This document shows positions 59,504-64,000 of a stretch of DNA of 64,000 nt, piece after piece. How positions within the stretch are numbered: position 1 is the first letter of the stretch; every line of letters starts with the position of its first letter. The position numbers were made by a program, and so were the translations under genes. Source of the DNA: VFMC01 sp046331225. Its GTDB lineage: Bacteria; Actinomycetota; Acidimicrobiia; Acidimicrobiales; Ilumatobacteraceae. The stretch lies in the NCBI GenBank assembly GCA_046331225.1, contig JAXLRF010000003.1, positions 310,001 to 374,000 of the forward strand, given 5' to 3'. The notes under the pieces are model-generated. The model was given only the letters and a program-made list of their open reading frames with translations, ran no database searches and was not told the DNA's origin.

Positions 59504-60909
59504 CCGCAGCCGAGGAAGCTGAGATGCTTCTTGGTGCAGCACCATGCAATGTGGTCCTACCCGCAGGAGCTGGCAAGACCGAACTCCTCGCGCACGCGGT
59601 AGGCATGCTGAGCACAGCCCAGAAGCGAACGCTCTTCCTGACCCACACCAACGCTGGACTCGACGCATTCAGACGCAGACTGCGCCGGCTGAGCCTGCCG
59701 TCGTCAGGTGTGCACATCAGTACCATCTCCGCCTTCTGCGAGTCCTGGTGTCGGAACTATCCCATGCTCGCCGGCGTCGAGCCCGGAGGGCCGGAGCCGT
59801 CGTTCGCCGAGTTCCACGCAGGAGCCACAGCTGTGCTCGGAGCCCCAAGCATCCAGGCCGTGCTGGCTGCCACCTGGGACACGGTGCTCGTCGACGAGTA
59901 TCAGGACTGTCAGCCGGACCAACACACCGCACTCATGCAGCTGGCGAACGCGGTTCCGATGATCGTTGTCGGCGATCCGCTGCAGGCAGTGTTCAACTTC
60001 CCTGGTGACCCAACGGTTGCCTGGCAGGCCGTCGATGAACAGCTCGCGCGTCTCGAGCTCATCCCGCTACCCAGACGATGGGAGGACACGAACCCGGCGC
60101 TCGGGGACCAACTTCTCGCGCTACGTGAACGGATGCTCGCCAATCTGCCAATCGACCTGCTGTCCTACCCTCACATCGATTGGATCGAGGCCCAACCGCA
60201 CAATCGAGGCCCGAACTGCAAGCGGATCGCCGACTTGGACGGCACATCCGTCGTCATCACCAAGCACCGCGCGCAATGCGTGTACCTTGCGAAACGGGCC
60301 GACGGCAAGCTCGAAGCGCTCGAGGACCTCGCCAGCACGGATCTCTTCGAATGCATCGCCCGGATCGATGCGGCGACACCTGCCCAGCGTGTAGCGGAGG
60401 TCGGAGCCCTCGCAAACCGTTGCCTTGCACGGCTTCCCACCGGCTTCCAAGCCCGGCTTCAGGCGGTCGTGCAAGGAGCAACGCCGACCTTTCAGCCCGG
60501 CGCCACCCTGGGACCATTCACAGCTGCGGCGCTGGCAGCGCGCACCGCCGGCACCCCTGAAAGCCTGCGTGCCGTCTCACAAGCGATCAGCGCTTTCCCT
60601 GACGTGGTCGTTGCCAGACGCGAGCTCTGGACTGACCTGGATCTGATTCTGGCATTGGCAGCCGAGTCGGCGGACGAGACGCTCGCCCACGCCGCAAACC
60701 GCATCCGCGAGCTTCGGCGACACGGACGGCAACGCCCAACGGATCGAGTCATCGGCACCCCCCTCCTCGTCAAGGGTCTCGAGTATCAACACGCGCTCGT
60801 TGTCGACGCCGAGCACCTAACACGTGAGGAGCTCTACGTGAGCCTGACACGAGGCATGCGCACGGTGTCTGTCCTATCTGAAAGCCCTGTCTTCGGGCCC
60901 TGGACCTGA
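59500..60909 (+). CDS. gajB: UvrD-like helicase, Gabija GajB-like
   Basis: A 469-aa superfamily 1 helicase with Walker A VVLPAGAGKTE (residues 18-28), motif Ia TLFLTHTNAGLDAFRRRL, Walker B TVLVDEYQDCQPDQ, motif III VVGDPLQAVF, motif V VKGLEYQHALVVDA and motif VI LYVSLTRGM. The length fits GajB. Overlap with the nuclease gene (ATGA) is typical of this two-gene defence module. The 2B-type domain looks short. It may sense DNA ends or nucleotides to activate the nuclease. Confidence 0.75.
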   Translation: MTAAEEAEMLLGAAPCNVVLPAGAGKTELLAHAVGMLSTAQKRTLFLTHTNAGLDAFRRRLRRLSLPSSGVHISTISAFCESWCRNYPMLAGVEPGGPEPSFAEFHAGATAVLGAPSIQAVLAATWDTVLVDEYQDCQPDQHTALMQLANAVPMIVVGDPLQAVFNFPGDPTVAWQAVDEQLARLELIPLPRRWEDTNPALGDQLLALRERMLANLPIDLLSYPHIDWIEAQPHNRGPNCKRIADLDGTSVVITKHRAQCVYLAKRADGKLEALEDLASTDLFECIARIDAATPAQRVAEVGALANRCLARLPTGFQARLQAVVQGATPTFQPGATLGPFTAAALAARTAGTPESLRAVSQAISAFPDVVVARRELWTDLDLILALAAESADETLAHAANRIRELRRHGRQRPTDRVIGTPLLVKGLEYQHALVVDAEHLTREELYVSLTRGMRTVSVLSESPVFGPWT

Positions 60910-60960
60910 CGCCTGGAAGTCGCCTCTCGGCTGCCCCGGAAGTGCCGGTAGGGGCGAGGG

Positions 60961-63576
60961 CTACAGGTCGATGCCGAAGTCGTCGTCTCGGCTTGCGGCC
61001 GGCGCTCGGAAGTCGGGCTCCCGGCCGGTCGGGGCCCAGAGCTCTCGGGCTCGTTGGTGGGCCGGAAGGTCGATCCAGTCGTTGGTGAGGTAGCGGGCGA
61101 ACACGTCTGCGGCGGTGTCTTCGCCTTCGACAACGAGGTAGGCGTGGTTCGACTCGCGCCCTCGGGTCATGGGGACGTAGAGGTTGCGGACGTCGGTGGT
61201 GGTGTCGATGACGGTGATGGCGTGGTCGACGGTTCGTCCTTGTGCGCCCATGGCGGTGATGGCGTAGGCGAGTTCGACGTGATCGCACAGGTACTCGGCC
61301 GGAAGCACGACCGTGCCGGGCGCTCCGCGTGCGGTGATCGTCCAGTCGTCGTTGAGCGCGGTGATGGTCCAGGTGTTGCGGTTGCGGACCATCTCGTGCC
61401 GGTCGGTCTCGATCGTCCGGTCGTTGTGTCGGGTGGCGATCTCGTCCCCGACGTGCAGCCGCACCCCGTTCGGCAACTCGAAACACTCCCCTTCCGCGAG
61501 TTCGCCTGCTGCGATCCGGCGTCGTTGCGCGGCCTGGTTGAGCCGGTCGACGGTCTCGTTCGATGGCGCCATCAACAACACCGACGCACCGGTTCGACGG
61601 TGTCGCCACCATGCGGACACGGCGGAGCGTTCGATCTGCTCGGCGGTGCCGCCGTGGAGCCGGCCTTCGCGCTCGTAGGTGTCCGCGACGGCCGGGTCGC
61701 CTCGGCGGAGCTGGAGCGAGGCGGCGCGTTCCCAGTCGTTGGTGAAGCGGTGGACGCGGTCGAGCTCGATCGCACCATGGGTGTCGACGAGCATCCCGAA
61801 CATCCCTCCCCGACCGACCGCAGAGAACTGCATCGGGTCACCGACCAACGCCACCCGCCACCGCTTGTCATCGGCGAGGTGAGCGAGTTCGGCGAGTTTC
61901 GGGGTGGCGAGCATCCCGGCTTCGTCGACGATCACCGTCGCCCCGGGAGGCAGATCGAACATGGGACGGGGGCGGCCGGTGCGGTGCTCGGCGAGGAGCT
62001 TGTCGATCGTGTCCGCCCGCACCCCCGTCTCCTCAGCGAGCACCGACGCGGCGATCGCCGACGGCGCCACACCGAACACCACCCGCCCATCGGCATGAAG
62101 CTGCTCCACAGCGGGCCGCAGCGCGGTCGTCTTCCCCGTCCCGGCGGGCCCGACTACGAGCACGACTGGTGCGGTGCCGGCGATCGCTGCGGCCGCTTCC
62201 CGCTGTGCGCTCGAGGACTCGATCGGGCAGCGGTCCAGCGTCGCACGGCTCGACTTCGCCTGCGCGGGATCGACACCTCGGCCGGCCCAGTCGAGGACGA
62301 ACGCTTCCTCCTCCAGGATCCACCATTGGGTGATCGCCCGATCGGAAGCTGCTTCGGTGATCGGCCGGTCATCACTCAACCTTCGCTCCACCCCGGCAGG
62401 TACTGGTGGGCCGAGTTCCATCCCCTGGCCGGCGCCGATGCCATAGCCGAGGACGTCGGCCACTGCGACCACCTCTGCCGCGGTCGCAGCGAGCGTGGTC
62501 GGCAAGATCCCGGCGAGCTCGCGGACGATCTCCGCCGGCCGCCATGACGACTGCTGCTCCGACAGGACATCGAGCGCGGCGTACACCACGCCACGTTGAT
62601 CGAGCACATCGAAGTCCAACAGGCGGTCGAGTGTGCGGCCGATCACCTCGGCCACCAACTGCTCTGGATCGATACCGAGATCGCGGAGCTGACCGACCCA
62701 ACGATCGTGCAGCACGTCGGCGTTCACGGCGTGGTCCTTCGCCGGCCGCGAATCCACCGCCGCCTCCCGCTCGAGCTGCCACCGCTCCCGCGGCGTCGGT
62801 TCGCGGCCCATCGTCTGCTCGAACCGATCCAACTTCTCTGATAGCCGCCCGGCGACTGCCTTGGTACGGGTCGAGAACTCATCCACCACGCTTCGGTCGA
62901 TGCCCTCGATCTCGGCGATCCCGTTCACGACCGGACCCCACTCCACACCGAGCCGCCGGGTCAGCTCGGCGCGCTCGGCCGCGTGGAACAGCGCGGACAG
63001 GGTGCGCTGATCGCGTTTCAACGTGCGGGCGTCGAGGGCGAGCCAGCGGCCGTCCGGCGACTTCACACGATTCGCCACCACCAGATGTGTGTGCAGCTGC
63101 GGATCCAACGCCCGCGACGTGTGCTGCCGGAACCCCGCCGCGACGATCCCCTCCGCATCCACCACCACGACCTCGCCACCCAACCGGAATCGGGTGTGCG
63201 CGTGCGTCTCGATCCACCCTGCCACCGCCGCGACCGCGGCGTCGTGCGCGGCGAGCACCTCGGCACGCACCCAGTCGTCGCCGACCGCCCACAACACCGA
63301 CACCGACTTCGGTGACGACGCCGTCACATCGAACCCGCGCACCGACCGCTCCGAGAACCCATTCCCTAGCAACCGATCCGGATCGCGAGGATCCAAGCCC
63401 GCCATCAGGGCGAGGAACGCGTCGTCGTCCACCGATCCCGAGAGACCGAGCATCCCGGCGGCCTGGCCGTGCCACATGCCGCGCGGTTCGCCCGCGTCGA
63501 GGTAGTAGTTCGGCAACGCCTCCACGTAGTACGCACCGGCCGTCGCGCCCTTCAACGTCGTCACACGCACCGTCAT
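60961..63576 (-). CDS. MobF-family relaxase/helicase (TraA/TrwC-like)
   Basis: An 871-aa conjugative relaxase. The N-terminal trans-esterase domain has the tyrosine pairs Tyr16/17 and Tyr24/25 (AGAYYVEALPNYYLD) and the metal-binding histidines in HTSRALDPQLHTHLVVANRV. The C-terminal RecD-like helicase carries VVGPAGTGKTTALRPAVEQL and VIVDEAGML. It nicks and unwinds the element's DNA for transfer. ATG 63576 has GAGGT 4 nt upstream. This identifies the inserted region as conjugative or mobilisable. The oriT should lie near 63.6 kb. Confidence 0.9.
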   Translation of the reverse strand: MTVRVTTLKGATAGAYYVEALPNYYLDAGEPRGMWHGQAAGMLGLSGSVDDDAFLALMAGLDPRDPDRLLGNGFSERSVRGFDVTASSPKSVSVLWAVGDDWVRAEVLAAHDAAVAAVAGWIETHAHTRFRLGGEVVVVDAEGIVAAGFRQHTSRALDPQLHTHLVVANRVKSPDGRWLALDARTLKRDQRTLSALFHAAERAELTRRLGVEWGPVVNGIAEIEGIDRSVVDEFSTRTKAVAGRLSEKLDRFEQTMGREPTPRERWQLEREAAVDSRPAKDHAVNADVLHDRWVGQLRDLGIDPEQLVAEVIGRTLDRLLDFDVLDQRGVVYAALDVLSEQQSSWRPAEIVRELAGILPTTLAATAAEVVAVADVLGYGIGAGQGMELGPPVPAGVERRLSDDRPITEAASDRAITQWWILEEEAFVLDWAGRGVDPAQAKSSRATLDRCPIESSSAQREAAAAIAGTAPVVLVVGPAGTGKTTALRPAVEQLHADGRVVFGVAPSAIAASVLAEETGVRADTIDKLLAEHRTGRPRPMFDLPPGATVIVDEAGMLATPKLAELAHLADDKRWRVALVGDPMQFSAVGRGGMFGMLVDTHGAIELDRVHRFTNDWERAASLQLRRGDPAVADTYEREGRLHGGTAEQIERSAVSAWWRHRRTGASVLLMAPSNETVDRLNQAAQRRRIAAGELAEGECFELPNGVRLHVGDEIATRHNDRTIETDRHEMVRNRNTWTITALNDDWTITARGAPGTVVLPAEYLCDHVELAYAITAMGAQGRTVDHAITVIDTTTDVRNLYVPMTRGRESNHAYLVVEGEDTAADVFARYLTNDWIDLPAHQRARELWAPTGREPDFRAPAASRDDDFGIDL

Positions 63577-63661
63577 GTGAACCTCACCGCGACGTCCGTG
63601 CACTCGTCTGTCCTCCGTGGGTGCTCGGTTGGGGAGATCGGTGAGTTCATGACGCGACGCC

Positions 63662-64000
63662 TCAGGACTCGATGCCGAGCGTTAGCTGACCGGTCTCGGC
63701 AGCGACCTTGCGCGTGCGCACCTGAGGACCAAGCCCGACCGCAGACAGGGTCAGACCTTCCGGTACGTCGATGACGTAGCTGCCGGCCTCGAAGAGACCA
63801 CGGTCGTTCTTCGGCTGCGCGGGCGACACGAGGCCCTCATCCCGGAGCCGGTTCAGCGCACGAGCGACGGTGTCCTTGGCGACGCCGAGTGCCGCCGCCA
63901 TCGACCGCACCGACACGTGAGCGATGCGCTCACCCCGCTCGGTCGTCGACCGCAGCAGCATCTCCTCGAACACGAGCCAGGCAGACGGTCCGAGGGCACG
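63662..64000 (-). CDS. Winged-helix/HTH protein, 5' truncated by window
   Basis: At least 113 residues; the frame stays open to the window end (RALGPSAWLVFEEMLLRSTT ...), so the N-terminus is outside. The HTH is clear in SVRSMAAALGVAKDTVARAL NRLRDEGLV (space mine), resembling replication-initiator or GntR-like winged helices. It is immediately upstream of the relaxase gene and may control transfer or replication. Confidence 0.65.
   Translation of the reverse strand, partial: RALGPSAWLVFEEMLLRSTTERGERIAHVSVRSMAAALGVAKDTVARALNRLRDEGLVSPAQPKNDRGLFEAGSYVIDVPEGLTLSAVGLGPQVRTRKVAAETGQLTLGIES

Overview
The window is high-GC DNA with actinobacterial gene content. It has a mycothiol-dependent CPWC thioredoxin-fold enzyme, paired ArsA/BagAB-type ATPases, DUF3052 and DUF4916 proteins, secreted proteins with LDTR repeats, and many GTG starts in ATGA/GTGA overlaps. 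At least fifteen genes have a TANNNT-like -10 box only 6-9 nt before the start codon, which suggests widespread leaderless transcription. The mix fits an Acidimicrobiia-like lineage (for example Ilumatobacter relatives), but this is inference. No rRNA, tRNA or CRISPR array was found.

Bases 1-44,760 look like ordinary chromosome. From left to right they hold: an adenylate cyclase/AAA/TPR signalling protein divergent from a two-component system and an FtsX-type ABC exporter (0.4-9.3 kb), linked by a shared operator-like motif; small oxidoreductase and DNA-repair genes (9.4-11.2 kb); a secreted subtilase and other exported proteins (11.3-17.4 kb); a BagA/BagB-like ATPase pair (17.5-19.6 kb); small metabolic genes (19.6-23.3 kb); an L,D-transpeptidase and a second, lipoprotein-type subtilase (23.4-28.2 kb); a PAP2 phosphatase; a PadR-controlled ABC exporter with a perfect operator (29.3-33.3 kb); two Rieske oxygenases with an amidohydrolase and an amidase (35.2-44.7 kb); and a PAS-GGDEF-EAL protein.

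At about 44.88 kb the chromosome stops abruptly inside the last codons of an acyl-CoA dehydrogenase gene. The rest of the window looks like an integrated mobile region. It contains a two-gene unit made of a frameshifted MNT-type nucleotidyltransferase and a diverged stand-alone GyrA-like protein; an IS110-family transposase; a run of small hypothetical genes separated by a recurring intergenic motif; an ECF sigma factor with a large membrane-anchored partner; an orphan MazF; a complete IS21 element with exact ends and a 5-bp target duplication; a Gabija-like OLD nuclease/UvrD helicase defence pair; and a MobF conjugative relaxase with a winged-helix protein at the window edge.

The most unusual item is the nucleotidyltransferase/GyrA-like pair (45,250-46,666). 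It has a palindromic operator candidate and coupled translation, and may be an undescribed toxin-antitoxin or defence module. Other points worth attention are the shared two-component operator, nested palindromes, a three-copy structured repeat at 41 kb, and a Nei-type glycosylase whose N-terminal catalytic proline is replaced by alanine.
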